NCBI GenBank assembly: GCA_029582265.1
Contig: CM055831.1
Coordinates: 186,001 to 250,000 of the forward strand
Length of the DNA: 64,000 bases
DNA from: Zoroaster sp. YZ-2022
Lineage: Eukaryota; Echinodermata; Asteroidea; Forcipulatida; Zoroasteridae
Direction: 5' to 3'
How positions within the stretch are numbered: the first letter of the stretch is position 1; each line of letters opens with the position of its first letter. Below are positions 10,239 through 23,155 of this stretch, piece by piece. A program made the translations under genes and the position numbers. The notes beneath the pieces are model-generated. The model was not told where the DNA came from and searched no databases. It worked only from the letters and a program-made list of their open reading frames with translations.

Positions 10239-12647
10239 ATGGCGACCCGCACCAAAAATGTGTCTGACAGCGCGAGCACTAGCGATGAGCCTTCATACGA
10301 ACATGATGATGATGATTTTGAGATTAATAATGATAGCCTACCGACTTCCAACGCTGGTCGTGAAGAGAATTCACTGTCAGAAACAGAAGCGAACATAGTA
10401 ACAGTTTAAAGGCAGCGAAAACAGGGCAGGAAGTCTCAATGGCAGAACCGACACGTGAATGATCTAGTCAACATATTGTGTAGTGACAATTATTACAGGA
10501 AACGGCTTATTTTCTCGAATGTTAAAAATGCAAAAACTGGAGAGATTTACAACAAAATACTGGAACAACTGCAGGTGGGTAAAATTTCCTTTACCAAGAC
10601 TGTAAATAAACAGTCTGTGCAGACTGTAGTGTAAACAAGATCAAGTTGATACATTGTCATTCAAAAAAGGCATATCAAATTTAGTAATAGTTGGTTAAAA
10701 TTATTTCATTAGGCCAATTAAAAAACACCATTTGATCGTCCTGGGTTTTTTTTCAAAAAGAATGAGAACCTTTAAACATTTTTCCAAGGTGGCCACCAAG
10801 CATTTAATTTCAAAATGGCTGTGACAACGAGGTTACAATTTTGTGCATTAATGTATTGATATAAACTGGAACGAAATAATTGCAGTCCACCGCATCCTTT
10901 TTTGAAGCCGCATCTTTTTGTTTTAAATTATTTTTTATATTTTTCTTTTTTCGTCCACCAAAAGACTAGATTTTTAATGTATTTTTGCTTCATCTTTGCG
11001 GTATTCTGTCGATGATTGACTTCAGTTCCCGATAAAGCCAGCAAATATTTAGTCTGGCTCTTTCCTCCTTGTTCTATGCAACATTATTAAAGTGAGTAGG
11101 GAAACACAGGACTCGCATATCATTTGGTGCTTGTTTTTTACTTGGCCTCATTTCCCATGACGAGAATGTCGAAAAGATGTATTAAAAAATAAATACTTAC
11201 CTGAATCTGGTCAGCTGGCAAAGAATAATGGAGATGCCAAAGAGGTTAATTTTTTGAAAGCAAGTGCGACTGTTTTGATTATGAAAATCTGAGTAAACTT
11301 TTTTCCCTTGCAAACTCATACCAGACCAACTTGTGCTTTTGCGAGCTCTCATACTTCTGACAATGTTGCAGGCGAACAAGGTTTTTTGTTCTATTAAAAC
11401 CCTTTGAACCCTTGTTGAACATTAAGTTTTATTCACAGAAGCATCACAAATTGTCAAATATTGATTAATTTTCTATGAGTACAACTTGAAAAATCGATAT
11501 GGCGAAAATGGGTATGAGTCACTCAGTAGTAATAATAAAGGTCATTGCATAAAGTACATATCATTTGCAGTAACTTTGTATGTGGTGATCAATATTGCCG
11601 CGGAAATCTTATTTTGTATGCATGATTGTTTGTTCTTTGTTTTTTCTTCAGGGACAGTATGCAAAGGATGGTGGTGATGTATTTCCGTATACTGTTTCGC
11701 AGATACGGAATAAGTTCAAGAGATGCATTGCTGATTGCAAGAAGATTGCTATGACGATAAAAACAGCTACAGGGATCAAGCGAATACAACAGGAGAAGCG
11801 AATACAACAGGAGAAGCAATATGGAGCTTGGTTCAATGAACTTTTTCGTTTGGTTAAAACAAGAGATTCTTGTAACCCAGAGAAAGCAATGGAACCATCA
11901 ACAGGAAAGAGAAAAGGAAGCCCTTGTGACGATCCTCTTCAATCATTGTCAAGTGAGCTATCTGCAAGTACATCTCAGGGGCAACAACAACAAGATAATG
12001 ATAAAAGCCTGTTTGTTCCAGTAAAGAGATCTGTGAAGAAGACCAAACACAAAGATGACTCTGTAGCCACAGCGTTAGAAATAATGAAGAGTAGTCGACA
12101 TCAACCCAACCCAAGATTTGCTGACATTCTTCAAGCAAGAGAATGAGAGGGCAAGAGATCATGAGCTAAAACTTGCCCAAATGTTCATGTCAGCAGCACC
12201 GACGAGTGACCGACATTATTCAGCAATGCCCAACCACATTACGCCGCAGCACCCAAACCCTCAGATGAGATATTATGAGCCATTTCACTACAACAGTGAA
12301 GCAAACTATAGACCAAATAATAGGTAACTATAACCATGCAGTACACCCTCAACATAATAGAGGAGGGCTCCATACCAATATTCCTGTTTCAAGCAAAGGC
12401 TCACAGGAGACAGAGGAAACACAACCACTGGTGTCACCAGAAACTCCTACATTCCATTACTATAATGATGCAAGTGGTAGCTCAGGAATAGGTTACGAGT
12501 CACCAGCACAACCCTGAACATGAAAGTAGAGGGCCACACACACAGTCACGTGTCCCATACCAAGACTCCCATCTGAAGCACCAGGAGACACAAAACCCAC
12601 CAAGTCAGATGTCACCAGATGGAACCCCTACATACCACCAAATGTAA
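10239..12647 (+). pseudogene. Harbinger Myb/SANT-like DNA-binding protein gene
   Basis: There are two exons. Exon 1 (10239-10574) starts MATRTKNVSDS, is acidic, and ends with a Myb-like block (RKSQWQNRHVNDLVNILC) before a GTGGGT donor. Exon 2 starts at 11652 after ttttttcttcag and continues in phase with GQYAKDGGDVFPYTVSQIRNK. Established knowledge: PIF/Harbinger elements encode a separate Myb-like protein that helps the transposase bind DNA. Lesions are a TAA at 10407-10409 in exon 1 and frame changes near 12140 and again before 12520, with recognisable coding to a TAA at 12645-12647. An 18-bp tandem duplication (aagcgaatacaacaggag) lies at about 11777-11815. Confidence 0.8.
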
Positions 12648-13025
12648 CCCTTTGCTTTAATTTGAGACAACTTCCTGAAGAAAATACAACTTATTATAAA
12701 CACAAAGTTTAATGAAAATTAAAAGTGGTTTAAACTTTGTTGATTTCTAACTTCCTGGTACCTCTAATAATTATTAATATTGTGTGCAAATACAATGCAC
12801 GTGTAAATACAATGCATGTTCAAGGTCATATTAAGAGTGGTTAGAACAATGCAAATTTAAAATTGTGTTTTACCTATAGCTGTAATATTAAAATCCTATT
12901 GGGGAAAGCATAAAAAAATTACAATGCAGAAAGTTTGAACCACTTTTAAGCTATTAACTGCCATGGGGCAGTAATCATCGTACTTGAGACGATTTTAAAT
13001 ATGTTGTCTTTGAGGGTTTTTTATA

Positions 13026-13375
13026 CAGGGTGGTCCAGAAAAAACTTACACTTTAAAAAAAAAAATTGTATTTTCCAGAGAAATTAATATTTTCTTTTCA
13101 TTTTCAGGTGAATCATAGAGTGTAGCTACAAGTTTCATCTGACACCAAGATGGACGCTGAGAAACAGTTTTCTGTTCAGGAGCGAATCAAAGTATTGAAC
13201 TTTACTTTGCAACATAATTAGTCGCTCTCATCCAAAGGCAATTTCGTCACGAATTCCCAGGGAGGATAATCTCACATCGCAACACCATCAAAAGCCTGAT
13301 ACAGAAATTTAGAGACACTGGCAGTGTGGCAAACAACAAGACCCACAGTGGTGCACATTTGACTGCCAGTCTCTG
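13026..13375 (+). mobile_element. Mariner/IS630-type transposon 5' fragment
   Basis: It begins CAGGGTGGTCCAGAAAAAA, a terminus typical of mariner-like elements. An ATG at 13150 opens MDAEKQFSVQERIKVLNF, and a later part reads RNTIKSLIQKFRDTGSVANN, the paired helix-turn-helix region of mariner transposases. There are two stops and no catalytic domain. It lies at the 3' side of the Harbinger transposase remnant and probably replaced or displaced its catalytic part. Confidence 0.65.
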
Positions 13376-13384
13376 AATTTCTGA

Positions 13385-13997
13385 ACTGCTGACCAGCAAC
13401 ATGGAAACTGCCACAGTTCCTCCATGTCAAGGATCTTCTCCTTGAACTGTGCTTCATCCTTTGGGAAATGTATGGAGACGGAGTTGTCCCACATGTTATT
13501 GATGATTGACTCTGACACTTCTGTGACAATAGCTGAGACAGTTGAGACCCCAACTCCAGCCATTTCCGCTACCGTATAGTCGTAATCTCCTCTCCCAAGA
13601 CGATACAGACATATTCCTAATCTCATCTGTGGGGAAATACGGGTTTCGGTGACCGTCTGGCGCTGTAAGTCATGCTTGATGTTGTTTAGGATGTACATGA
13701 AAGTTGCCTTCGACACCCGAAATGTTTTTTGAATCGTTTGTCGGAATAGGAATCAAAGGCGAGATCAAACCACCCCTTGTTTCTTGTCAGTCTTCGACAT
13801 GATCGCGGACGTTCTGGAATTGTTGCATTTTGTCTTGCAGAAAGTAACACAAGAATAACAAAACAAAGCGCGATTGTTTTTTTCTTCATCAGCACATTAT
13901 GACAGAGGTACGACTGTGCCATCAACCGCCTTCTTCTTGCAGATCTAATTGCAGAATAAAACATGAATCTACGATGGTTTTCATTGGGGTCCTCCAT
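13385..13997 (-). pseudogene. Harbinger transposase N-terminal remnant (DDE_4 family)
   Basis: The upstream part contains RNKGWFDLAFDSYSDKRFKK. The downstream part, in another frame, starts SKATFMYILNNIKHDLQRQ and contains ISPQMRLGICLYRLGRGDY and GVGVSTVSAIVTEV, the helix-turn-helix region of PIF/Harbinger transposases. The frame change is near 13700. The catalytic DDE half beyond MEELWQFPCCWSAV is missing where mariner-like sequence starts. It is oriented toward the Myb-like gene, as usual in the family. Confidence 0.8.
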
Positions 13998-14082
13998 CTT
14001 GAATCAATTAAGTGCGGCAGTTTTAAATTCGACGTCTGTCACCAATTTGTATTTTTGCCGCGCTTTTGCCGCACGAAAATCA

Positions 14083-14125
14083 TTTGAGTTCGACACGGCA
14101 AAAGTGCGACGTTTAGCGCAGGCCT
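14083..14125 (-). repeat. Right Harbinger TIR
   Basis: Inverted counterpart of 9965-10007 with a single mismatch near the tip (A versus T after GGCC). It is directly followed by the TAA target duplication. Confidence 0.9.
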
Positions 14126-15978
14126 AAGATATCAGAACTTTCTGTAACACACTGAGTGAAACACGTATGAATCCTCGCATATATTGTAAGATCTGTCTAT
14201 AACTTATAAAGTTCTGTGTACTGTCATGTCGCTAGTCCAGATGATGTCTGTCCTGCCTGGCCTGCTAGATACATCATTTTATATTTTCAAATTGTTTTGA
14301 ATCACAGTTAAGTCTCTAGTTTCTGGTCATCGGTCGGCTTCAAAATCGGTGCGGTGATGCTTTTTTTTTCGTTTCATTGCAAAAAAAAAATAAAAAATAA
14401 AAATGCCGACGTGTGGGTCTGAGGCGACGCACGCAGAGACCAGAAACCGGAGATTGTTTAGAAAAGTACATTTGTCCGTTAATAGGTTAGGGAACAAAAG
14501 CCTTGCTTCACCCTAAACTAAATGTTGTCTCGCTTGACCTTAAACATATCTTTATTCACCATAATTTCTTAATATAATTTACAGTTATGTAACGTTAACG
14601 GATGTTTTTGTATTTTAATGACAGCATTAAAATAAACGTATCAAAAAACAAAACAAAATAGGCATTCAATAAAAAATAAAATTGACACACCAATTAAGAT
14701 GTAATCGTTTGTTTTTGTGATTTTAATAATAAAAGAAAATCATTAGGTACTCGATATTCATTTTCTTTTCCTGAAATAAAATAAACAGTATGAAGGCTCA
14801 AATATATTTGCATAAATTGTCGAAATTATTAAACAGACTCCAGGGGTGGTGACATGACGAATCTAATCTGAAAAAAAAAAAAAACTATCAATAATTAGAT
14901 TGTTTTCAATGACAAACTGAACGGTTATACTTATCAGTACATGTACATTGTACAAAATGTACGTGTATATTTTTTAGAGTGGTCATGTCCGTTTTCACAC
15001 TTGTATCAAAGCCACAACCCTCCCCAAAATCCAAACACAAAGGCCCTAGTCAACCTTTTGTCAACTTACGGCAGATTAGTAGGGGATTACAGCACAATAA
15101 ATTAGTCCTTTGTCCTACCAGCAATATCTGCCAGCTCCAGCTCGGGCCATGAATATACGCTCATGACGAAACTCCTCAATGTGCAGTGACCCGTAGATAA
15201 TGAGCTCCTTACTTTCCAGTAGGCACAAAACTTGAGTTACCGTGAGTACCCTCAAGGTTTAACCGCAGGTTAGAATTAGATGTCTTCCCTAAGCACAATT
15301 CATAAAATTATATTAGATACATGTGTGTACAATCTTGGCCCATAATTCAATACATCATTACAGTAACTGTGTTACATGTACAGGAAAACATTCAATTTTA
15401 AATGTTGCCATGGCCTGAAACCTACATGTTTTATGTCAATAAATCCTACTCATTTTACACGGCTGTTTCACGCGTATGTGACGCGGGTAAAGAAGTTTTC
15501 CCAGACCGTAGCCACTCATGCATAATTCATGTCAAAAGGATGACGTCACGCCAATAATGGCTGCGCCCACAGATCACAGAGCTGACGAAAACAGGGTCGA
15601 AATATCAGCTAAATTAAACCTTCACACGAAGGAAATAGACGTTCTATTAAACTTTTCTGATGAATCATAATTAAATTATACTCTTGTGGTTAGTGGGTGC
15701 TTACAAAAATTTAAAAGCCGGAAAAAAAACAAGTTTTACGTCATATTCGTACATCGTCTTTTGTTGTTCGAAAGATTCAAACGACGTTCCAAAAACCACC
15801 CTTTTTACTTAACAGGGGCTAGTTTTAACTTTTCAAAAAGGATTATTAAAACGAACTACTATGTTCACTTTTTAAACGTTTAATCTCATGTAGGACATTT
15901 CGTTTAAGTATTCAATACCGTTATTGAAAACTTGTAAAAACCGAGGCCTAACAAAACTTCCATTAAAATCGTTTACTA
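14126..15978. other. Intergenic stretch, one imperfect hairpin
   Basis: No supported gene is seen. An imperfect inverted pair around 14315-14450 ('agtttctggtc' / 'gaccagaaac') frames A/T homopolymers. The remainder is AT-rich. Confidence 0.5.
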
Positions 15979-16768
15979 CACTGCAAAAACTTGAGTGTTA
16001 AAAGTAACACCAACTGTGTTAATTTTTATTCTTTCCCGGTATCTATATGTGACAACACCCTTGGTGTTAATTAACACCATTGCTTAGAATTAATTTTTAT
16101 CAACACCAAACTTGGTGTATTTTTGACACTATGTATCGGTGTTAATGTATTACAATTGGTGTAAAATGGATTCTCTACCAGTATCGATATGTGACAACAG
16201 CTATGGTGTTAATTAACACCAATGGTTATAATTAAAATTGTTAACACCATTTCCAGTGTATTTTAAATAATGCTGTACATTTAACAATTTTGAGCGTTTT
16301 GTGAAACCAAATTAAAATCAGTTGATTGGGGGGGGGGGGGGGGGTATAATGCAAGCCTACATGAACTAAATGCTATGATACTAAAAGTGCATCACAGTTA
16401 TTAAAATCTTGAGATACAATTAGATTAATTAATTGTAATCTTTTATTGAACAAGAACATTAGGCCTAAACATGAGTGCATCAAATGCAGTACAAAACATT
16501 GTAACTGGTAAAACTTCAACACGTACAATACAGCCTGTGTACATGTACACGTAATGTATATTGTCACTTTTAATTGACCAATCATTATTGTCGATCTATC
16601 CGCGCAAGCGCATTTCATGTTTTTAAAACTGCTATAAATCAACACCACAGTAATACTTTTTCTACCAGCCCAATTGAATTTAAAGGGTGTTATTTTAACA
16701 CTGATAGAATCACCACAACGGTTACACCAGTGTAGTGTTAACCATTTAACACCCGAGTTTTTGCAGTG
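15979..16768. mobile_element. CACTG-ended MITE with GTGTTAA repeats
   Basis: The ends are CACTGCAAAAACTTGAGTGTTAA and its inverse (CGAGTTTTTGCAGTG at the right), flanked by TA on both sides. The first 280 bp and the right end contain many copies of GTGTTAA/TTAACACC. There is no ORF. A G-run of about 15 sits at 16329-16343. The terminal design matches the larger element at 37178-41165 (CACTGTAAAAAA, TA duplication), suggesting one superfamily. Confidence 0.75.
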
Positions 16769-17008
16769 TAACGTTCCGTGCAGACGGCCCAGCCGCAGTA
16801 ACTTCTTCGCTGGCAATCCCATTAACTCTATAATTTTGTACGGTGTTGAGTGGGCACCGGTGATATACGTCAGAACGGCGCGCTATGTAAATACTATTTA
16901 CATGTCTATGTAAATTACTACTCAATTGAGATTCCACATGGTGTCACCGCAATTAGTCTTACTATTATCATCCTCACCATGCAAAGCTACAAGTTTTACC
17001 TATATAAA

Positions 17009-17441
17009 TACGACATAAAACACAATAAAGGGGGCCACTTTGCATCTGTCACGTTAGCAGTTTTTTTTAAGTACCTGAAACCGACCAAAAAGTGTTTCAA
17101 CATGTGAATGGACATGCAGGCTTATACTATAACTAATTTGAGTTGATTTATTTTATTTTTTTATTGTTTTATTTATGTTTTTACCCTCAAATTTCCATAA
17201 AAATTGGATGGAAAAAGTTACCGCACTTTTCCGTCCATTTGTTGATGGAAATTTTAGGGTAATTAAAAAAAAAAATAGTAATAATCAACTCAAATTATCT
17301 TTAGGATAAGCATGCATGTCTATTCAAATGTTGAAATTCTTTTTGGGTGGTTTCAGATATTTAAAAAAAAATTACAACATTAGAAAAACTGCTAAGGTGA
17401 CGGTAGGAAAGTGGCAGGCCCCCTTTATTGTGTTTTATGTC
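17009..17441. repeat. Large near-perfect palindrome (430 bp)
   Basis: The outer ends are 'gacataaaacacaataaagg' and its inverse at 17416-17441. The arms remain complementary through 'tgaaaccgacc', 'gacatgcaggctta' and 'tttgagttgatt' to a centre near 17225. It is a typical fold-back MITE with no coding content and could extrude a long hairpin. Confidence 0.8.
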
Positions 17442-17566
17442 ATACACTAGTTTACACAAAACTTTCATCAATATTCTACACAGTAGATTATACGGGAGTA
17501 CAGTGATAAAAAAACGCACAGGAACAAAGATGAGTTTCAGTGATATTTACACATATTTTATTCATT

Positions 17567-18490
17567 ATGAGTTTCAAATTCCATCAACAAGCTCTAGGAA
17601 AAATATGTACAGTATGTACAAACAGAATCACAATTCACGGTTCTCGTAACCTTCCAAAGGAAACCAGTGAGTATAGGAAAGAATTATTGAATAATTTCGG
17701 TATAAGTGTATGGGAAGATTCAGCGGACCAGCATCCATGAAAAATATGTGAAAAATGTTCAAGAAAACTAAGACACTGTAAATCTGGAGAACGATTTTAT
17801 ACTGTTCAGAGCCTCAAAGATAAACAGCGAATCCAACAAAATTGACCAAAGCGTACACGAACTGGAACTTGGTTCGTGTGTGAACTTTTTACGCAACAGT
17901 CTAGAGGAGGACCGCAGTCTAAACCAAAGGCTGGTAGGCCTAAATCAACAATAGCTTGTACACAAACTTTGCCCTTTTCACTGAGCGATGACAATATATT
18001 TCATCAATTAAGTGATGCGCAACATCTGGAATATCCCATTAGTTTTGAAATCAGTGGTCATCAGTGGGAACAGTCACTCTTCATTTGTAGTATTTGTCTT
18101 TGTATACTGGGAAAGCCATCAGTTCAGACACCGTGCCAACATAACTTCTGTGCGCAATGTTTAACACAGTGCTTTAAGCATTCGTTAAGTCCAAACATCA
18201 ACTGCCCAATATGTAATCAACATGTACAGTATAGCAGCATCACTTCAAGTCCCAGAGTGGTGTTCAACTGGACAATCTAAATGTTGTGTGTACAGCATGT
18301 GATGGCATTGGACAAATAACCCGATTATTGGTTTACTCAATGAGCAGGGTGGTGAGCTGATTCACACTGAGTTTAACCGCACAGGGAGAATCGTCAATGG
18401 TATGCGGGATGACCTGGAGCGACTGATGTCCATAATGAGGCTGCATCACATCAGTACCGCACCAGAAGTGCGGTCAAAAGTCATCAAGCC
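17567..18490 (+). pseudogene. RAG1-like gene, internally deleted copy
   Basis: It starts MSFKFHQQALGKICTVC, parallel to the start of the larger copy at 26361. It continues with the RAG1-type N-terminal zinc region (HP..KICEKC after an in-frame stop) and a RING finger (CSICLCILGKPSVQTPCQHNFC through CPICN). A C2H2 start in a shifted frame (VVCTACDGIG) jumps near 18320 directly to the C-terminal motif GLLNEQGGELIHTEFNRTGR. The catalytic Asp exons are absent, so the copy has a clean internal deletion plus stops. An A-run of 15-16 follows at about 18495. Confidence 0.85.
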
Positions 18491-20697
18491 TGCAAAAAAA
18501 AAAAAAAAATAGAAAATAAATAAAGGATAAGCAAAATGAAAATATCATCTTCCTGCAAATTCCACAATATTCATTTTTACATGCGTTCCACAGAGTTTGC
18601 AATATTTGCACAGGAACAGTACATAAGTTTCCACAAAATTCCCCCGTGAAGAAATAAAGTTCCCCATACAGGACTCGCACTGGGATTTCCACAGCTATGC
18701 ACAAGCTGTATACCGAGTGTTTTTGCCCACAATGTTTACTTACCTATTCTATGATGCTCGCCAGTACAAAAAAAAGGCATTCCACCTGATTGATTTGGTA
18801 AAATTTGTGGAGAATTGCTACTACTTTACCAACACGTTTAAACCTCATCAGCCGCCATGCGCATGTGCGCTGATACGTCAGTTTGCCCAGTGTAGTTAGT
18901 TATCTGTGTGTGTATATACGTTTGTAGTATGTGCACGGTCTAGTCTCACGGCCGTGCAAGCGAAATTAAATTGCGCCCTCTGTCGTTGAAATAAAGCCAA
19001 TGCATTAACTACGTCACCGACGTGCTGTGCGTTGACCTGTGTTGATCTCATCTAGTGAATATTTAAATAATGACTTTCTTCTCCGTTTCCGATTGGTTAA
19101 ATTTTATTTACTTGTTAGCAAACATTAGTCATGTGACTGTAAATTATATAGAGACTATAAAGATATGCAAAAATTGAAAAATGAATTATTCATTCCAAAT
19201 GTTCCCTCTTGTTGACAAGAAGCGGTAAAATTCATGTCATGTGGCCACGTGACAAAATTATCGCCATTCGTCGTCGTTTTTCTACGGAACTGAAGTTTTC
19301 TCCGATGTATGGTGTGCTTTATCAATGAACTGATGTATTTCTCCATCGACTGAAGCAGTATGAAGGTAAAGCCAGCGGGAGTTTTCTGAAAATTATGGCT
19401 TATTTAAGGGAGTAATTTCGCCGTGTGGGGTTTTTGGTACAGCATGCCCGTGCATAGTGCATGATGTACCGTAGTGTAGCATGCAATGCCATACACGTGT
19501 ACACATGTACATGGAGGAAGGAAAGCCTCCATGGTTTTAATGTACGAACATGGAGGAACGAAATTTCCTTCCTCCACGGTACGAATAGCCATGGAGCATG
19601 GAGGAAAGAGCTAGCCCCATGCCATGGGATCACACTTGCACTTGACTATGTTGACTTTGTCTTAGTTATAATAAGTGATTTTTTTTTACAAACCACTCTG
19701 TTTAGTGTTAGTACAATAAGTAAGTCAGTATACACAATATCCAATCATTTTGTTTTGATCTGATTCTGACCATTTTATTTGTTATGTACAAAAATGTAGT
19801 TGTGGACATGGACATCAATCATAAAATGGTGGTGGTGGTACTGGTAGACCGTAGGGCTATTTATAAATATGATAAAAATGTATTCAGGAGAAGAATGTTG
19901 TATCAAACCGCCACTTTTTCACTCATCATACTAGAAGTAGAAAGCCAATATCTTCCCCGAGCAGGTAAGATAATTAATGGTTATAATTAGTGAAAAAGCG
20001 GCAGTTGGATACAACATTTTATCAAAAATTAGTCCTACCTACGGATGTAGCTACGTCATGTACATCTAAATTCGTGCCACAATATAGTACTTAGTAGTAG
20101 GGATACGTTATGCATACTAGGCCTATTTTTATTTATTTTTTTAATTTGAATAATTAAAATATTATTTGATTAGGCCTACAGTGCCCGAGGGTTTTTCTGT
20201 GTATTTTCTTTAACTACCGTATGCCTCAGAGTCATGAGCCAACATATTGTAGCCACTGGTCATGTATTCTGGTTGTACTTTGCATATTGTATCTTGTGCA
20301 TGGAAAAATGTACTACCCTTTTCAACTACTTACTGTACTTTTTGTGGAGTACTTCCCACTGATGTATTTGTACACACATGCGAACAAGAACACGCGTTGG
20401 TACGTAGATCAAATAAATGTGTATGCATGAGGTATAGTAAATCAAATACGGCAACCAATGATTCTTGCATCGGGGATATTGAACAATTGATAAATCTACC
20501 CTCCATAGACGTTGTGATAAGTACTGTATACTTGGTGCTTTTTTGTTCTATCCACAGAATTTGTAAAGTACCGTGCTAACAATGTACTTTATCAATTTGC
20601 AATACCTTTGTAAAGTAAAATAGCCTACATACAGTACATGCCTACTGACATGATCATTAATTTCAATTGTAATTCTTTCTCTTCAGGTGTATCTCAG
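18491..20697. other. Repeat-bearing intergenic region
   Basis: No supported gene is seen. Two structures stand out. At 19500-19630 'catggaggaa' and its inverse recur about five times. At 19895-20016 a hairpin has arms 'gttgtatcaaaccgccac' and 'gcggcagttggatacaac', probably a small MITE. Confidence 0.55.
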
Positions 20698-20999
20698 TTA
20701 GTCTTCCGATAGCTGGGGGACCATGCTTTTCTGGACTTCAGGGGTAGTGCTGAGGTGATGCCTTTTCACAGTAGTCATGAGACGCTGAAGGGGGTCTTTC
20801 ATCCCATGGACCACTCTGCCAGTTCGATTGAATTCGGTGTGGATGAGCTCACCCCCCTGTTCGTTCAACAAACCGAATCCTGTCCGAAATCGCTGAAGCT
20901 GTTCCAGTGTGTGGTCCTCAAGAAGGTGGAGCTTGGGGGTTATTGAGGCCTTGGGGAAGCTGGATCTGTAGCAGGCCATGAAGGTCTTGATACAGGTGC
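20698..20999 (-). CDS. RAG1-like terminal exon with His pair and catalytic Glu
   Basis: ITPKLHLLEDHTLEQLQRF contains an HxxxxH pair, as in the RAG1 zinc site (H937/H942). About 15-20 residues later is GLLNEQGGELIHTEFNR, aligned with the RAG1 block holding the catalytic Glu (SEGNESGNKLFRRF). The exon ends LSED-TAA. The same block occurs in the copies at about 18330 (+) and about 59530 (+). Confidence 0.8.
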
Positions 21000-21445
21000 C
21001 TTAAAATTAAAGTGAGTAAAATGTAATAATTTGTGTTTATTCTAATTATAAGGAGGGGTTATAAAGTCTGATGGATGCAAATTCGTTATCACATTCATTC
21101 ACTTCTGCCTTGTTGCGTATGCAATGCAGATGTTATGTATTTTTCCGTAATCCACTCGCATTTGTGTGATTGAAAAAGATATTACATACCAATATTGGTT
21201 AGGTCTTGCTGTGTGATTGGCCTGCTATGATTAATTCCGTGATGTACGTCTGAAAATTTCAGGAAAACCTCACTGAAGATGTTGCCTATTTTAGCGGCGT
21301 CACGAACAAGCTTCTGATGTTGCCTGATGGGGATTTGGTCGCATTCCTGCTCTTCAAGGACTTTACGGGGAGCTGTTGTCAATGCTCGGATGACATCAAC
21401 CTGCCGAGTAGAATCAACAATACATGTAAATTGTAAGTAGTTCAC

Positions 21446-21675
21446 AGGTGGATTGGGGGGGGGGGGGGGGGCAAGACCCCACCTTTAAACAAGGGGTTAA
21501 ACAATGAAATAATTATAAGAAAACACACAAAAAGAGGGGGTCAGAGTGAAATTTCCAGAAAAAAGCCCCCCCCCCAAAAAAAAATTAAATAAAAAAGGAA
21601 TAACAATTTTCACAACAGTGGTTCAGTCAAAATCTCCATGGGGTACCCCCCATGGAGATTTTGAATGATCCATTT
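21446..21675. repeat. Homopolymer-rich stretch with short palindrome
   Basis: It holds G- and C-runs (about 21456 and 21568) and a perfect inverted pair 'caaaatctccatgggg' / 'ccccatggagattttg'. It lies in the intron between exons 8 and 9 of the RAG1-like gene. Confidence 0.5.
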
Positions 21676-23155
21676 ATGGTAATTTTATCAATGATTATAA
21701 TTGAAATGTTGTAAAGATATTGTATATTCCAAGAACACTAAAATTCCGACATTGTGGTAACCGAGCATCTTAGACAAACAGTGCTTTTTTGCAATTTTAT
21801 TAATCGACCATGTAATGTAGTTGAAGGCCAACGAGCAATGAGCATGTGAGTGCGGTAATATGCCAATTTGTCGGAAATACTATTCACAAAATTTTATTTA
21901 TTTTATTGTTATCAAATTATACAGGTGAAACAAACCAGCACGTACTTGGCAACACTTGTGAACGTGATTTCCAACAAATGCTCTGCCATGATATGCCTGT
22001 CTGTGGATTTTGTGCGCCTGCAGTGCATCGTCCAAACTTCCAACAACTGGACCACACCCAACAGGAAGGTTGATCTGAGTCTCTTCCTATAAAAGAAATG
22101 GTAAAAGAACATGAAATATTATGTTCAGTATACTTTTTCATATAGTAAATGTTCAGGTTAATATGGATCCTAAAACAGCGTCCATCTAATGAAAGTTCAC
22201 TTACAAGCTCCTGAAGTTGGCGCCGAAGTTCGAATGCCCTTTTGGCCAACTCTGTGAATACATGATCAGCATTCTGATGGTTTCTTTGAAGGAGGTGAAG
22301 TGGAAGTTCTTCTTCTATTTGCTCCAGTTCAGCAGCTTTTGTGGCTTTTTCGTCCTCCATTTTTACTTGATGTTGGCATTCTTCCATTGCACGTTGCTTG
22401 AAATTGTTGTCCGATAAATCACTGGAGTCGGAGTGCAATACACAAAGCTTAAATAGTCGCACGTCCAACTCGTGACAACTCTCCTCCAGCATGTCATAAA
22501 GCTTTTTGAAGATGCCAAGCGACATGTGGAGAGTTGGGAGGACAACCTGAGAAAAAAAAAAAAAAAAGTTAAAATGCTCAATCTTGTCTACAAACAGGCA
22601 TGCAGAAAACAAATGCATTTCTGTCTTGCCTTTATTTTCTATATGCACAGATTTTATGAAGACATTAAAACCCAGCGTGTGGTAATTTTCTTTATTATTC
22701 AGATTTTTAGATGGTGTTTGAAAAAAATGATTGCCATATTTTTATTTTGTAGGTGTATCACTTATGACAGAGACTTACATGATCTACTGGGATCATCAAA
22801 ACAGGCATGGCTATGACACTGTTGGAGATGTCTTTTGCCCTTGATTTTCTGGAGCCGTCTGCAAGGTATGTTTCAAAGTCAGCTTGGATGGACTCGAGCG
22901 TTCTTGATGGGAAGTTTGTTCTCTCTGTTAGTGGCACTTTCATTTGCTCCTTTGATGCAGTGCAGTACAGGCAACAGTGACGGGCTGAATACAGGGGAAA
23001 GATTTTAAGTGAGTTTGCATTTTTTTTTGGGGGGGGGCATTTAAAAAAAAATGATTGGGGATTAGGCAGTGCAATTACACTCTGTAGAATAAAAAGTGCT
23101 ACCGATTCATTGTGATTAGAAATTGTTATTAGAAATAATGTTAGAAATTGCTCAC

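Larger units (their letters stand above)
9965..14125. mobile_element. PIF/Harbinger transposon with TAA duplication
   Basis: Terminal inverted repeats of 43 bp (9965-10007 and 14083-14125) begin GGCC and match at 42 of 43 positions. They are flanked by TAA on both sides (9962-9964 and 14126-14128), the TWA duplication typical of PIF/Harbinger. Inside are the two expected genes, facing each other: a Myb/SANT-like DNA-binding gene on the plus strand and a transposase on the minus strand. A mariner-type fragment sits in or next to the transposase. Both genes have lesions, so the copy is defective, but the near-identical TIRs suggest fairly recent movement. Confidence 0.9.

Noticed and set aside
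16329..16343. Long G-runs here and at 3540, 21456, 33180, 39771 and 41666
   Set aside because: They are simple homopolymers typical of this genome, with no consistent link to genes; lengths may be assembly-dependent.
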